A DNA stretch of 64,000 nt from Chloroflexota bacterium (GCA_012729765.1 JAAYCM010000046.1:1-64000), one strand, 5' to 3'. Shown: positions 8,153 to 17,085, numbered from the stretch's first letter. Notes: generated from the sequence alone by a model not told the origin. Numbers and translations are program-made.

Positions 8153-9721
8153 ATGAGTATCACATCTATGCTGTGCGCCCTGATCTGCGGCGCGCTGATT
8201 CTGAGCGTCCTGCCATCACAACCGGCCCTGGCCCAGGACCCCTGCAGCGGGCTGGTCGAGCCGCGCCTGACCGTCGGCGAAACGGGGCGTGTCACCTCAG
8301 CTTATGGCCTCAGTCTGAAAAACCAGCCCGCGCCCGGCGCCGCCGGATCAACCGAGGTGGCCCTGCTGCCCTATGGGACCGCCTTCACCGTGCTGGACGG
8401 CTCGCGCTGCAATTACGGCTACCGCTGGTGGCAGATTCAGGCCGGCGGCGGCACGATCGGCTGGGCCGCCGAGGGCGACAGCAGCCAGTATTACGCCGAG
8501 CCGTATGCCGTTGGGCTGCACACCTATCGCGCCCAGGCCGACGGCGCGCAGCTTGCACAGTACTGGGTCACACCCGATGGCAGCGCCCAGGCGCAGACCG
8601 TGTTCAACATCCCGCCGCTGGCAGCAACCGCCCGCGACACCTGGCAGGTGGTCGAGCTGGAAGCGCTGGCCGGGGCGTGGGAGACGATCGGCACCACCTG
8701 TCCCGACCGGCTGAAGCGCACCCCCTGGGAAGGCGCCGCCTCGGCGGATGCGATTCTCGACGCGCCGCTGCCCGCGCTCGATTACGATTTCTACCCGTCC
8801 CCTCTGGGCGATGCGCTCGTCCTGGTGCGCCACCTCTATCACGATCTGCCGCGCTGCGAGACGGTCATCCCGCAGAAGATCGGCATCAGCACGGTCAGCA
8901 TCCTGCGCGCCAGCGGTGAGGAAACGCTGCTCTTCCCCTTCGCCCAGCACGCCTCGCTGCCCGCCTCGCAGGATCGCTACGCGCTCACCCACCCCGACGC
9001 GCCCAACGTCTACCTGGATGAGGTTGTCTGGTCGCCGCAGGGCCGCTATATCGCCTTCGTGGCGGCCTACCGCGATCTGTGCGGCGGCGCGGACTGCGTG
9101 CGCTATCACCTCTATATCTGGAATGTGGAAACCGGCCAGCTCTACATTCACGGCGAGGCGCGGCACGTTGCCTGGGCCGATGGCGGCGAGGCGATCAACT
9201 TCTTCCGGCTGATCAACGAGGGCGACGGGCGGCAGGCGGCGCATCTTTACACCATGCGCCCCGATGGAGCCAACCGACAGGAGATCTGGCTGCCCGGCGG
9301 CGCGACCTATCTCACCACCAACCAGACGCCGCTCGGCCTGCCCTGGAACGCGGGCGGGACGCGTGTGCTGGTCGAGAACGCCGGGGGGCAGGAAGTGATG
9401 CTGCTCAACGTGTCCGACCGCGACTTCAGCCCGCGCATCGACATCCCGGACATGATGCCGCAGCCCAACCGGCTCGCGGTGCACCTGCTGCGCGGCGAAA
9501 GTATGCTGCTGTGGACGACGATCCAGGGCGTGTTCGTGACCCAGAACGTGCGCAGCGGCGAATGGGCGCGGCTCAACAGCCAGCTTGCCAGCACCGGCGT
9601 GCCCCTGGTCCAGGTGCGGCCCTACCCGCTCGGCCCGCGCGCCCTGATCGAGCTGGCTGACGGCTCGGCCTATGTGCTCAACGCCGAAGCCGACACCCTG
9701 ACGCCGGTCCGCTACCCGTAG
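8153..9721 (+). CDS. Secreted SH3/beta-propeller-like protein, 522 aa
   Basis: A signal peptide (MSITSMLCALICGALILSV, cleavage after PALA) is followed by a bacterial SH3-like module at about residues 40-115 (LKNQPAPGAAGSTEVALLPYG, WWQIQAGGGTIGWAAEGD). A long WD40/TolB-type repeat region then carries blade signatures such as VVWSPQGRYIAFVAAYRD, YIWNVETGQLYI and LYTMRPDGANRQEIW. The ATG at 8153 follows GGAGG by about 7 nt; the frame opens earlier at 8093 without a ribosome site. It ends convergently with the SDR gene, overlapping it by 10 nt. The likely role is an extracytoplasmic binding or scaffold protein; the ligand is unknown. Confidence 0.8.
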   Translation: MSITSMLCALICGALILSVLPSQPALAQDPCSGLVEPRLTVGETGRVTSAYGLSLKNQPAPGAAGSTEVALLPYGTAFTVLDGSRCNYGYRWWQIQAGGGTIGWAAEGDSSQYYAEPYAVGLHTYRAQADGAQLAQYWVTPDGSAQAQTVFNIPPLAATARDTWQVVELEALAGAWETIGTTCPDRLKRTPWEGAASADAILDAPLPALDYDFYPSPLGDALVLVRHLYHDLPRCETVIPQKIGISTVSILRASGEETLLFPFAQHASLPASQDRYALTHPDAPNVYLDEVVWSPQGRYIAFVAAYRDLCGGADCVRYHLYIWNVETGQLYIHGEARHVAWADGGEAINFFRLINEGDGRQAAHLYTMRPDGANRQEIWLPGGATYLTTNQTPLGLPWNAGGTRVLVENAGGQEVMLLNVSDRDFSPRIDIPDMMPQPNRLAVHLLRGESMLLWTTIQGVFVTQNVRSGEWARLNSQLASTGVPLVQVRPYPLGPRALIELADGSAYVLNAEADTLTPVRYP

Positions 9722-10530
9722 ACCCGCGCCAGCAGGCGGTCCATCAGCGCCGGAAAGCGCTGCCCGACCCAGACAAACAGCGCGTCGATCCAGCGCAGCG
9801 CCAGCGTGCGCGGCCTGCGCTCCAATGCGCGGGCAATTCCCCCAGCGACATGCTCCGGCGTCATGGCGGGCCAGCGCGTGGCGACCCGTCCCGGCTGGCC
9901 CAGGCGGCGCGCCGCGAACTCGGTATTGGTCTGGCCGACGCGCAGGATCGAGACGTGAATTCCGTCAGCTTTCAGCTCGCCGCGCAATGATCGCGCCAGC
10001 GCTTCGAGCGCGGCCTTGCTCATGCTGTAGGCGGCAGCATAGGGCGCGGGCACCGGCCCCAAAATCGACGAGATCAGGATGATGTGCCCGCCCCCGCTGG
10101 CGCGCAGCGCCGGGACCGCCGCGCGGATGCTGTGCAGCACGCCGTCGATATTGGTCCGCAGCACCGTATCGAGATCGTCCCAGTCCGCATCGACCAGCGC
10201 GCCCCGGTGCCCGATCCCCGCCCCGGCGACCAGCACGTCCAGCCGGTTGAACTCGGCCAGCGTCAGCCCGACCGCACGCTGCACCGCCGCCGGATCGGTC
10301 ACGTCTGCCGCCACCGGCAAAATGCGCCCCGACAGCCCCTGCGCCTCGATTTCCTGCGCCAGCGCGTCGAGCCGGTCTGCGCGCCGCCCGACCGCCGTCA
10401 CATGATCGCCCAGCGCGGCGAAGAGCAGCGTCGCCGCCCGCCCGATGCCCGATGTCGCCCCGGTGATCAGCACCACGCGCGGGTTTTCGGTCGGCATGAG
10501 ATGTTTCTGATAGAACCGGGAAATGCCCAA
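9712..10530 (-). CDS. Short-chain dehydrogenase/reductase (SDR)
   Basis: This is a classical SDR. The cofactor motif TGATSGIG is at residues 23-30 and the NAG variant VAGAG at 101-105. The catalytic serine is at about 154-155 (ILISS), with Tyr168 and Lys172 in YSMSK. The basic VGRRADRL after strand 2 suggests NADPH preference. A hydrophobic C-terminal tail (ALRWIDALFVWVGQRFPALMDRLLARVYG) could touch the membrane. The TTG at 10530 has GGGAG 6 nt upstream; the ATG at 10497 gives a conventional MPTENPRVVLITG start but no ribosome site. The substrate cannot be inferred. Confidence 0.88.
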   Translation of the reverse strand: MGISRFYQKHLMPTENPRVVLITGATSGIGRAATLLFAALGDHVTAVGRRADRLDALAQEIEAQGLSGRILPVAADVTDPAAVQRAVGLTLAEFNRLDVLVAGAGIGHRGALVDADWDDLDTVLRTNIDGVLHSIRAAVPALRASGGGHIILISSILGPVPAPYAAAYSMSKAALEALARSLRGELKADGIHVSILRVGQTNTEFAARRLGQPGRVATRWPAMTPEHVAGGIARALERRPRTLALRWIDALFVWVGQRFPALMDRLLARVYG

Positions 10531-10555
10531 GTTATGCTCCCTGGATTAGAACCGA

Positions 10556-10686
10556 CTGCCCCCCCCTAAATCCCTCCCCCGCAAGGTGGGCGGGGCTTAA
10601 AAATGCCAGTGTGCTCCCCTTCCCCCACGCTGTCACGGAGGGAAGGGGCCGAGGGATGGGGGGAGAAAAGCTACAAACGCGCGCTA
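10556..10686. repeat. MITE-like element, copy D (diverged ends)
   Basis: This copy has the core CCCCCCTAAATCCCTCCCCC, the two hairpins and the final GGGATGGGGGGAG. The right end, read on the minus strand, begins TAGCGCGCGTTTGTAGCTTTT. Its TAG is the stop codon (10686-10684) of the upstream propeller gene and sits in a CTAG site. The terminal TGTTATG box has decayed. Confidence 0.75.
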
Positions 10687-11928
10687 GCGCACCGGGCGGG
10701 CCGTCACGCCCCAGACATTATCCAGCGCGTCATCCGCAACCCCGGTCATAACGTCCACCCGCCACAGGTGCGTACTCGGCCAGTAGGCGTTCAGGGCCGG
10801 ATCGGCGCTGGTCGTGCCCGGCGGAATCTGCCCGCTGTTTAGCGCCTCGACCAACTTCGTATTCGGATCGACCACCACCGCGAACACGTAGCGATCCGTC
10901 GCCGCCATCGAGCTGGCGCCGTACACATCGGGCCGCCACGCCAGCTCGCGGATCAGCCCGTTGACCAGGTTCAGGCGGTAAAGCCGGATCGTGGCGATGC
11001 GCGTATCGAGCGCGAACGGTGGCGGCTGGTTGAGGACCAGCGGCTCTTCCTCGTAGCGCGAGAGGATGTAGATCGAGGTGTCGTCGGGCGACCACGCCAG
11101 CCGCTCGATCATCCCCAGCCCGCCCGCGATCTCGATCACGTAGTCGCGCTGGCCGCCGGTGATCAGATCGTAGACGCGGATCGCGCCGGTGGTCGTCGGG
11201 CCGGCCAGGTATGTGCGCGTCAGGTTGATCGCCGCCGCGCCGGGCAGAAATGTCTCGTCATAGATCGTGAAATCGCCGGTACCGACATTGAACACCCCCA
11301 GGCCGGGGTTGGGAAAGCAGCAGGTCGCAAACAGGTTGGGGCCATAGCTCGCCCACAGGTTGGGCCGCGCCGGGCCGAGCAGCCCGCCGTCGCGCACATA
11401 CAGCGCCGCCGCGAAGGTCAGATCGGCGCGTGACGCCTGCGGCTCATACCGCCCCAGATAACCGGCCAGCCGCCCGGTCGTGCCGTCCATCTGCTGGATC
11501 GGCAGCTCGCGCAGCGGGAAGGCCACCAGCCCATTGGTGTTCTCGACTTCCTGCGGCGAAACGGTTTCCAGATAGTAGAGCAGCTCGCCATCCTGCGAGA
11601 TCGTCAGGGTGCGGCTGTAGAAGCCGGGCAGCTTGGCCGCCGCCCCGCCCAGCGTTCCGGTCGCGTAGAGGCCATCGTCGCGGGCGATATACAGCGTGCG
11701 CGCGTTCGCCGTCCAGAACAGGCGCGCGCCCTGCCCATAGCTGAAGGACGGACCGGTCGTCTGTAACGGCTGGCCCTCGGCATCGGCCAGCGCGACGGTG
11801 TCATTCCAGACATACGCCAGCGCCACTTCCTCGCCGGAATCGCGCTGAGCGCCCGCCGCCGCCGGGAGTGCCAGCAGTATGACCAGGCCGAGCAGCCCGA
11901 TTCCGCGCATCCAGTGTGCTCCAAACAT
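10684..11928 (-). CDS. Secreted beta-propeller-like protein, 414 aa
   Basis: The signal peptide is MFGAHWMRGIGLLGLVILLALPAAAGA (broken here at the likely AGA cleavage). The mature chain shows repeated propeller-like blades: VALAYVWNDTVALADAEGQ, GARLFWTANARTLYIARD, RLAWSPDDTSIYILSRY and LWRVDVMTG. TolB/WD40-like folding is inferred from these spaced W/D patterns. The ATG at 11928 follows AGGAG by 9 nt. The TAG stop coincides with the end of element copy D. It resembles the protein at 8153 in architecture but lacks the SH3 module. No enzymatic motif is visible. Confidence 0.75.
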   Translation of the reverse strand: MFGAHWMRGIGLLGLVILLALPAAAGAQRDSGEEVALAYVWNDTVALADAEGQPLQTTGPSFSYGQGARLFWTANARTLYIARDDGLYATGTLGGAAAKLPGFYSRTLTISQDGELLYYLETVSPQEVENTNGLVAFPLRELPIQQMDGTTGRLAGYLGRYEPQASRADLTFAAALYVRDGGLLGPARPNLWASYGPNLFATCCFPNPGLGVFNVGTGDFTIYDETFLPGAAAINLTRTYLAGPTTTGAIRVYDLITGGQRDYVIEIAGGLGMIERLAWSPDDTSIYILSRYEEEPLVLNQPPPFALDTRIATIRLYRLNLVNGLIRELAWRPDVYGASSMAATDRYVFAVVVDPNTKLVEALNSGQIPPGTTSADPALNAYWPSTHLWRVDVMTGVADDALDNVWGVTARPVR

Positions 11929-12022
11929 TTTTTCGTGCTCCTGTCGTGCTTAAGCAGGTCTATTCGGCCCAAGTGTACTGTAACCCTGGGATGTGGCGAA
12001 ATAGGAGAATCCGGGGGTGAGG

Positions 12023-12946
12023 CTACCCTTCGCGTGCCCACGCCTCACGGATCGCACGGTTGACGGGGACCGCTTGCAGAAACGTCTCACGCTGATCAGG
12101 GGCCAATTCGTCGGCCTGCTGCAACAGCAAATGATGGGCCGCGCTCAGCAGATCGCGCGCCTCGTCCCGCTGGCCCACCACGCGCAGCACATGCACCATC
12201 GTCAGGTAGACACGCAGCGGCTCGTCCAGGCGGGCGGGACCGTGCTCGGCCAGGTATTCAAGCACCTGTTCGGCCAGGCGGTAGGCGTCGGCGGTGTAGC
12301 CCTGCGCCAGCGTGACGCGCGCCAGCCCGGCCACCACTTCGATCTGGCGGATCGGGGCGTGCAGGCTGTACCACTGTTCCAGCGCGGCGGCGTAGGCATC
12401 GGACGCGGCCTGCCAGTGCTTTTGCGCTTCGAAGGCCAGGCCGCGAAAGCCCTGCGCGTGACCCAGGCCCCAGTTATCGTCACTGGCCGCGCTCTCCGCC
12501 AGCGCCCGATCCAGCTCGGCCAGCGCCTCGACCGGGCGGTCTTGCCCCACATACGCCGCGCCAAGCTGTGCACGGGCCGCGATCGCGCCGCTGCGGTGCC
12601 CGGTTTCGTCAGCCAGCGCCAGCGCCGCGCGGTGATCGTCTGCGGCGCTCGCATAGCCGCCCAGCTTGCGCCAGACCGCGCCGCGCGCGTTACGGGCGTT
12701 GATCTCGCCCGGCGTGTGTTCCAGCCGCGCCCAGATCTCGACCGCTGCGGTCAGCAGGCGCACGGCGGCAGCATAGTGCCACGTCCCGGCGGCCTGTAAG
12801 CCCTTATTGTTGGCGGCAGCGGCAGCGGCATCATAGCGCGCGCGGATATCGGACGCGCTCAAATCGGCCCGATCCAGCCCGGCCAGCAAATCATCCCACC
12901 AGGTGTCCGCGCTGGTGTGCTGCGGCGACGAGGGGTATCCAGCCAT
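12023..12946 (-). CDS. Tetratricopeptide-repeat protein, 307 aa
   Basis: The soluble protein consists largely of helical TPR-type repeats. Examples are GTWHYAAAVRLLTAAVEIWARL, ASAADDHRAALALADETG, PVEALAELDRALAES, HWQAASDAYAAALEQWYSL and YTADAYRLAEQVLEYLAE, each with the W/G/Y/A spacing of the family. Such proteins mediate protein-protein contacts, and the partner is unknown. The ATG at 12946 has AGGAG 6 nt upstream; the upstream open frame to 13009 lacks a site. It is divergent from the acyl-CoA dehydrogenase gene. No other domain is fused to the repeats. Confidence 0.8.
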   Translation of the reverse strand: MAGYPSSPQHTSADTWWDDLLAGLDRADLSASDIRARYDAAAAAANNKGLQAAGTWHYAAAVRLLTAAVEIWARLEHTPGEINARNARGAVWRKLGGYASAADDHRAALALADETGHRSGAIAARAQLGAAYVGQDRPVEALAELDRALAESAASDDNWGLGHAQGFRGLAFEAQKHWQAASDAYAAALEQWYSLHAPIRQIEVVAGLARVTLAQGYTADAYRLAEQVLEYLAEHGPARLDEPLRVYLTMVHVLRVVGQRDEARDLLSAAHHLLLQQADELAPDQRETFLQAVPVNRAIREAWAREG

Positions 12947-13037
12947 CCCTGACTCCTGAAACTCTCCGGCCACTGCCCGCAATTGTGACATGCCCGGCCC
13001 GCCTGTCAAGCCGCACCCTGGTCCCCCCTTGCGGCGC

Positions 13038-13043
13038 TATAAT
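13038..13043 (+). promoter_or_regulatory. Putative -10 box of the acyl-CoA dehydrogenase gene
   Basis: A TATAAT lies about 85 nt before the start codon in the divergent intergenic region. I could not find a matching -35 hexamer at 16-18 nt, so this is a weak call. Confidence 0.35.
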
Positions 13044-13128
13044 CTGCTCAAAGCACGCCGGGCACCCTGTCGCCCCCACTGTCGTCCTTCTTTTGTGCCG
13101 CTTGGCGGCCTGTCAGGAGTAGAGCGCC

Positions 13129-14316
13129 ATGATGTTTACAACCAACCCTGGACCGAGTCTGGAACTGACGGAAGAACACATGATGCTGCGGGACGCCGTG
13201 CGCGAGTTCGCCCAGCGCGAGATCGCCCCGGTCGCCGCCGAATTCGACGAAAGCGGCGAGTTCCCTGTCGAAAATGTGCGTAAGATGGGCGAGATGGGCC
13301 TGATGGGCATCGAGATTCCCGAAGAGTATGGCGGCGCGGGGATGGACACCATCGCCTACGTGCTCGCCGTGATCGAGATCGCCAAGGCCGACGCCGCGCA
13401 TAGCACGATCGTCAGCGTCAATAACAGCCTGGTCAACTACGGCCTGCTCAAGTTTGGGACCGAAGCGCAAAAGCAGGAATTTCTGGTTCCGCTGGCCAGC
13501 GGCGAAAAAGTGGGCGCCTATTCGCTGACCGAGCCAATGAGCGGCAGCGACGCCGCCACCATGCGCAGCCGCGCCGTGCTCAACGAGGCCGGGACACACT
13601 ATATCATCAACGGGCGCAAAAGCTGGGTGACGAGCGGTCCGGTCGCCGACACCGTGCTGCTCTTTACCATGACCGCGCCGGAAAAAGGCCACCGGGGGAT
13701 CACCGCCTTCATCATCGACGCCGACCGGCCCGGCTTCATTCGCGGCAAGAAGGAGCCGAAGCTCGGCATCCGCGCGAGCGCCACCAGTGAACTGGTCTTC
13801 GAGGATTACGCCTGCCCGGTCGAAAACGTGCTCGGCCAGCCGGGCGAGGGCTTCAAGATCGCCATGACGCTGCTCGACGCGGGCCGGATCGGAATCGCGT
13901 CGCAGGCGGTCGGCATCGCCGAGGCGGCCTACCAGGCGTCGCTGGCCTATGCCCGCCAGCGCGAGGCGTTCGGGCGGCCCATCGGCGGCTTCCAGATGAT
14001 CCAGCAAAAGCTGGCCGATATGAAAACACGGCTCGAAGCGTCGCGCCTGCTGACGCTCAACGCGGCCCTGGCCAAAATGCGCTATCTGAACGGCGGCCCG
14101 CGCTACACCACCGAGGCCAGCATGGCTAAATTGTTCGCCAGCGAAACGGCGATGTTTATCACCCATCAGGCGGTACAAATTCATGGCGGCATGGGGTATA
14201 GTAAGGAAATGCCAGTCGAGCGCTACTTCCGCGACGCCAAGATTACCGAAATCTACGAGGGAACCAGCGAGATTCAGCGGGTTGTCATTGCGCGTAACGA
14301 ATTAGGGCTGCGCTGA
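13129..14316 (+). CDS. Acyl-CoA dehydrogenase
   Basis: This FAD flavoprotein oxidises acyl-CoA to 2-enoyl-CoA and passes electrons to an electron-transferring flavoprotein. The 395-residue length is typical. Landmarks are the N-terminal REFAQREIAPVAAEFDESGEFP, the FAD/substrate segment YSLTEPMSGSDAATM, RKSWVTSGPVADTVLLF, FEDYACPVENVLGQPGEGF, AYARQREAFGRPI, the signature QIHGGMGYSKEMPVERYFRDAKI, and the catalytic glutamate Glu377 in YEGTSEIQ. The pattern is of the short-chain/branched-chain type. The ATG at 13129 is 10 nt from AGGAG. A second ATG follows immediately. It could feed the nearby methylmalonyl-CoA route if it acts on branched-chain acyl-CoAs, but this is inference. Confidence 0.95.
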   Translation: MMFTTNPGPSLELTEEHMMLRDAVREFAQREIAPVAAEFDESGEFPVENVRKMGEMGLMGIEIPEEYGGAGMDTIAYVLAVIEIAKADAAHSTIVSVNNSLVNYGLLKFGTEAQKQEFLVPLASGEKVGAYSLTEPMSGSDAATMRSRAVLNEAGTHYIINGRKSWVTSGPVADTVLLFTMTAPEKGHRGITAFIIDADRPGFIRGKKEPKLGIRASATSELVFEDYACPVENVLGQPGEGFKIAMTLLDAGRIGIASQAVGIAEAAYQASLAYARQREAFGRPIGGFQMIQQKLADMKTRLEASRLLTLNAALAKMRYLNGGPRYTTEASMAKLFASETAMFITHQAVQIHGGMGYSKEMPVERYFRDAKITEIYEGTSEIQRVVIARNELGLR

Positions 14317-14339
14317 GCAGCGTTCGCGGCCCGATCAAC

Positions 14340-14368
14340 TGGTGCGGCCCGCCACCGGGCGGCGCACC
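14340..14368 (+). other. Imperfect hairpin between the acyl-CoA dehydrogenase and membrane protein genes
   Basis: GGTGCGGCCCG can pair with CGGGCGGCGCACC across a 4-nt CCAC loop, with a small bulge. It lies in the 76-nt gap between two plus-strand genes and could be a processing site or weak terminator. It has no T tract. Confidence 0.35.
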
Positions 14369-14392
14369 CGTCACACTAGAAGGAGTTTTTTC

Positions 14393-16126
14393 ATGAGCGA
14401 TGAAGACGCCCGCCGCGAGGCCGAGCAGCCCGCGGATGCCGCCGATCCCTATGCCAGCGCGCTCCGCGATCTGCCCCGGATGCGCACGATCGAGGACCCC
14501 AGCGGCAAAACTTACCAGCCGCCGCCCCCGACCACCAGCCGCATGGGAGCCGTCGCCCAGGGCTGCGGCGGCCTGGTCCTGACCCTGATCAGCCTGCCCA
14601 TGCTGCTGATCGCGTTCGGCTTCGGCTATTACCTGTGGGGGCCGGGCCTGCTGCTGATCGGCGGGCTGGTGCTGCTGGCCGGGGCAATCGGGCTGTGGCG
14701 CGGGCAGGCGACTCCGCTGGTCGTCGGGCTGGTCGTGGTCGTGGTCATGCTGATCCTGGCGTACATCTGGCGCTATTTCATTTTCGCGGTGGCGGTGCTG
14801 TCGCCGCTGGGCGCGATCACCGACGCGATCTACGGCCTGGGGCTGATGCTCGGCGTCATGGCCCTGCTGGCGACCGTCGTCCTGCACGCGATCGGCCTGT
14901 TCTACTGGAAGCGGCTGCGCCCTCCGAACCTCAACCGCCTGGCCCTGTGGGCGATTGTGCTGGTCTTTCTGGCGGCGCTGCCGATTATCGTCAGCCGCGT
15001 GGAGCAGGACCAGCGCCGGAGCTGGCTCGAAGATCACCGCGACGACTGGCTGGCCGAGGCCGAAACCGACTCGCTGATCATGGGCGCGAACACGGGCGTC
15101 TCGCTCGGCTTCACCTTTGCCGACTATAGCGGCGGCGACGACACCGAGGGCAGCAGTTCATATGATGTGCGGCTGGCCGAGCTGGACGCGCTGCTTGAAA
15201 CGGGCGCATCCCCGATTCGCGTCGCGGCCAGCGGCGATACACTGCTCGAAGCGGAAGAACCCCGGCTCTATCTGCGCGAGGACAGCGAAAACGAAGCCGA
15301 CCGCGATCCCGAAGAGGCCGCGCGCCGGCTCCAGGAACAGATCGACCTGGAAGCAGAGTATATGACGCTGATTGCCGAATCCGACGCGGACCTGTTCCTG
15401 TCCGATTCGCAGTATTCGCCCTATCTGCTGCTCCAGGCCCAGGACGACGGCGACGATGACGACGCCGCTACCCTGACGTGGGACGCCTTCGCCGAGATAC
15501 AGGCGGCGCGCATCCGTTACTATGCCGCCACCTACCAGCCGGCGGCCTACTCGCTGGTGACGGAGCCATCGGCCTACGAGCAGTACAGCAGCCTGGAAGC
15601 GATCGACGATGAGGACGAATACCTGGATTTGTGGGTCGCGCAGCTTGAGACGCTGATCGAGATGATGGGCGAAGAAAGCCCGGAAACGCTGCTCGGCGTG
15701 ACGGTTTCGCTCGATGACGATTTCGATCTGGCGTTTTACGAGCGCGCGCTGGAGATCGACGGCATCGACTTCATCAGCCTGGACCTCTACCAGCCGGCGG
15801 CCTTCAACCTGCTTGAGGAGACGCTGGACGAGCGCGGCCACCCGCGCGACTTCGGCAAAGAGCTGTGGATTTCGGAGACGTGGTACGGCTTCTGCATGGC
15901 CCCCCAGCGCAGCATGGAGCTGGATTCCATGTGGCTCGAAACGGTTGTTGCCTTCGCCGCCAAAACAAACATCTCGGCTGTCATGCCGACCAGCTTCGGC
16001 TGCTTCTTGCAGGAAGGCGGTACCCTGATCGTGCCCGCCGGGGACCTGGATGGGCGGACCAGCGCGTGGGAAACGTGGCGCGAGCTGGTGGAAGCCTGGC
16101 AGACCCCCCTGCCGGAAGCCGGCTAG
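14393..16126 (+). CDS. Membrane-anchored glycoside-hydrolase-like protein, 577 aa
   Basis: A polar cytoplasmic N-terminus (about 50 residues) is followed by five or six membrane helices to about residue 200 and then a 370-residue soluble domain. That domain resembles a clan-A TIM barrel. ADYSGGDDT could be a beta-1 segment, and SLVTEPSAYE places Glu391 where the acid/base of such barrels lies after strand 4. LGVTVSLDDD and IDFISLDLYQP follow, and KELWISETWYG places Glu495 where the nucleophile follows strand 7. The region 300-350 is unusually acidic. AAGGAG lies 7 nt before the ATG at 14393. It ends by overlapping the convergent STAS-like gene by 4 nt. The glycosidase reading is inferred from motif order only, and substrate and activity are unknown. 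Confidence 0.7.
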   Translation: MSDEDARREAEQPADAADPYASALRDLPRMRTIEDPSGKTYQPPPPTTSRMGAVAQGCGGLVLTLISLPMLLIAFGFGYYLWGPGLLLIGGLVLLAGAIGLWRGQATPLVVGLVVVVVMLILAYIWRYFIFAVAVLSPLGAITDAIYGLGLMLGVMALLATVVLHAIGLFYWKRLRPPNLNRLALWAIVLVFLAALPIIVSRVEQDQRRSWLEDHRDDWLAEAETDSLIMGANTGVSLGFTFADYSGGDDTEGSSSYDVRLAELDALLETGASPIRVAASGDTLLEAEEPRLYLREDSENEADRDPEEAARRLQEQIDLEAEYMTLIAESDADLFLSDSQYSPYLLLQAQDDGDDDDAATLTWDAFAEIQAARIRYYAATYQPAAYSLVTEPSAYEQYSSLEAIDDEDEYLDLWVAQLETLIEMMGEESPETLLGVTVSLDDDFDLAFYERALEIDGIDFISLDLYQPAAFNLLEETLDERGHPRDFGKELWISETWYGFCMAPQRSMELDSMWLETVVAFAAKTNISAVMPTSFGCFLQEGGTLIVPAGDLDGRTSAWETWRELVEAWQTPLPEAG

Positions 16127-16533
16127 CGCTCAGCACGCGAACAATGGGCCGGGTCGAGCGGCGGCGGATGATCGTGTGCCAGCAAAAAATCGCGCGCCTC
16201 GGCCCGGCTGTCGAAATAGCGCAGCATCCGCCGCTGCCAGGCGCGATTGATCTGATCGAGCAGGGACTGCAAGTCGCCCGGCGCGTCGATCACACCGATC
16301 TGGCCGCGATTGGGATGGGCCCGGACCGGGCTTTCGACATAAACCCTGATTGCGTCGGCGTGTGTCTTGTGGAAGTCGCCCAGATCGATCACGGAGTGGA
16401 TCAGCTCGCTGGCCGAATCGAGGATAATGAGCAGCTCTTCGACCGCGACACGCATATCGTCTGGGCTGATCTCGCCGATCCAGCGCGAGAGCAGGATTTT
16501 TTCGGGGACCAACCAGGTCAGCTCGATCGGCAT
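16123..16533 (-). CDS. STAS-like (SpoIIAA/SEC14-type) hypothetical protein, 136 aa
   Basis: The small soluble protein starts MPIELTWLVPEKILLSRWIG. It alternates strands and helices in the pattern of STAS/SpoIIAA-like domains: an opening beta hairpin, SPDDMRVAVEELLIILDSA, HSVIDLGDFHKT as the central strand and loop, then IGVIDAPGDLQSLLDQINRAW and a final YFDSRAEARDFLLAH. The ATG at 16533 has GGGGGG 5 nt upstream; the longer frame from 16554 uses GTG. It converges on the membrane protein gene with a 4-nt overlap. The role is unknown; related domains bind protein or lipid partners. Confidence 0.55.
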   Translation of the reverse strand: MPIELTWLVPEKILLSRWIGEISPDDMRVAVEELLIILDSASELIHSVIDLGDFHKTHADAIRVYVESPVRAHPNRGQIGVIDAPGDLQSLLDQINRAWQRRMLRYFDSRAEARDFLLAHDHPPPLDPAHCSRAER

Positions 16534-16585
16534 AGGTACCCCCCAGGTTTGCACGTCCGCCGCTTTCAGGCTGCACGCGGCTCAC

Positions 16586-16591
16586 TATAAT
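16586..16591 (+). promoter_or_regulatory. Putative -10 box upstream of the epimerase gene
   Basis: TATAAT lies 36 nt before the mce start codon. TTTCAG sits 16 nt further upstream as a poor -35 candidate, so the promoter is only tentative. Confidence 0.4.
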
Positions 16592-16626
16592 CAGTATATC
16601 ACAGACAGCGAGAGGTTAAGTGCCAG

Positions 16627-17031
16627 ATGGTTAACCGGATCAATCATATTGCGATTGTGGTCGAAGACTTACAGGCCGCGCTCGGCTTTTGGCGCGACGC
16701 GCTGGGCCTGCCCCTGCACAAAACCGAAGAGAATCCCGGCGAAGACGTCAATATCGCCTTCCTGCCGCTGGGCGAGAGCGAGATCGAGCTGCTCCAGCCC
16801 ATGAGCGCCGAAAGCGGCATCGGCAAATATCTGGCGAAGAAGGGCCAGGGGATGCATCATGTCTGCGTGGAAGTGGACGACATCGAGGCGACGATAGCGC
16901 GGCTGCGCGAGCACGGGATCGAATTGATCAACGACACGCCCAAAGTGCGCGAGGAAGGCACACGCTATGCCTTCGTCCACCCCAAGAGCGCGCATGGCGT
17001 GCTGGTCGAGCTGTACGAGCTGCCAAAGTAG
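16627..17031 (+). CDS. mce: Methylmalonyl-CoA epimerase
   Basis: This enzyme converts (S)- to (R)-methylmalonyl-CoA, the substrate of the mutase. The 134-residue glyoxalase-fold protein has the two-module layout expected: VNRINHIAIVVEDL with metal-ligand His7, FWRDALGLPLHKTEE, ESEIELLQP with a ligand Glu, GMHHVCVEVDD with a further His, and the closing GVLVELYELPK ligand glutamate. Its length matches the family. It lies about 560 nt upstream of the second mutase catalytic subunit, so substrate supply and mutase are genetically close. AGAGG about 12 nt upstream is the ribosome site. Confidence 0.95.
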   Translation: MVNRINHIAIVVEDLQAALGFWRDALGLPLHKTEENPGEDVNIAFLPLGESEIELLQPMSAESGIGKYLAKKGQGMHHVCVEVDDIEATIARLREHGIELINDTPKVREEGTRYAFVHPKSAHGVLVELYELPK

Positions 17032-17060
17032 GGAAAAAAATCGCCTACACCAGGAATCAA

Positions 17061-17085
17061 ACCGGGACAGTTAACCTGTCCCGGT
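17061..17085 (+). terminator. Perfect hairpin between mce and the DUF1328 gene
   Basis: ACCGGGACAG pairs perfectly with CTGTCCCGGT across a TTAAC loop, 30 nt after the mce stop. The plus-strand tail (CTTAGCTT) and the minus-strand tail (TTTGATT) are both only moderately T-rich. A bidirectional terminator for the converging genes fits. Confidence 0.65.

Noticed and set aside
16123-16126. A 4-nt overlap of convergent genes, and a 10-nt one at 9712-9721, as possible antisense regulation.
   Set aside because: Such overlaps are common in compact genomes and nothing else points to regulation.
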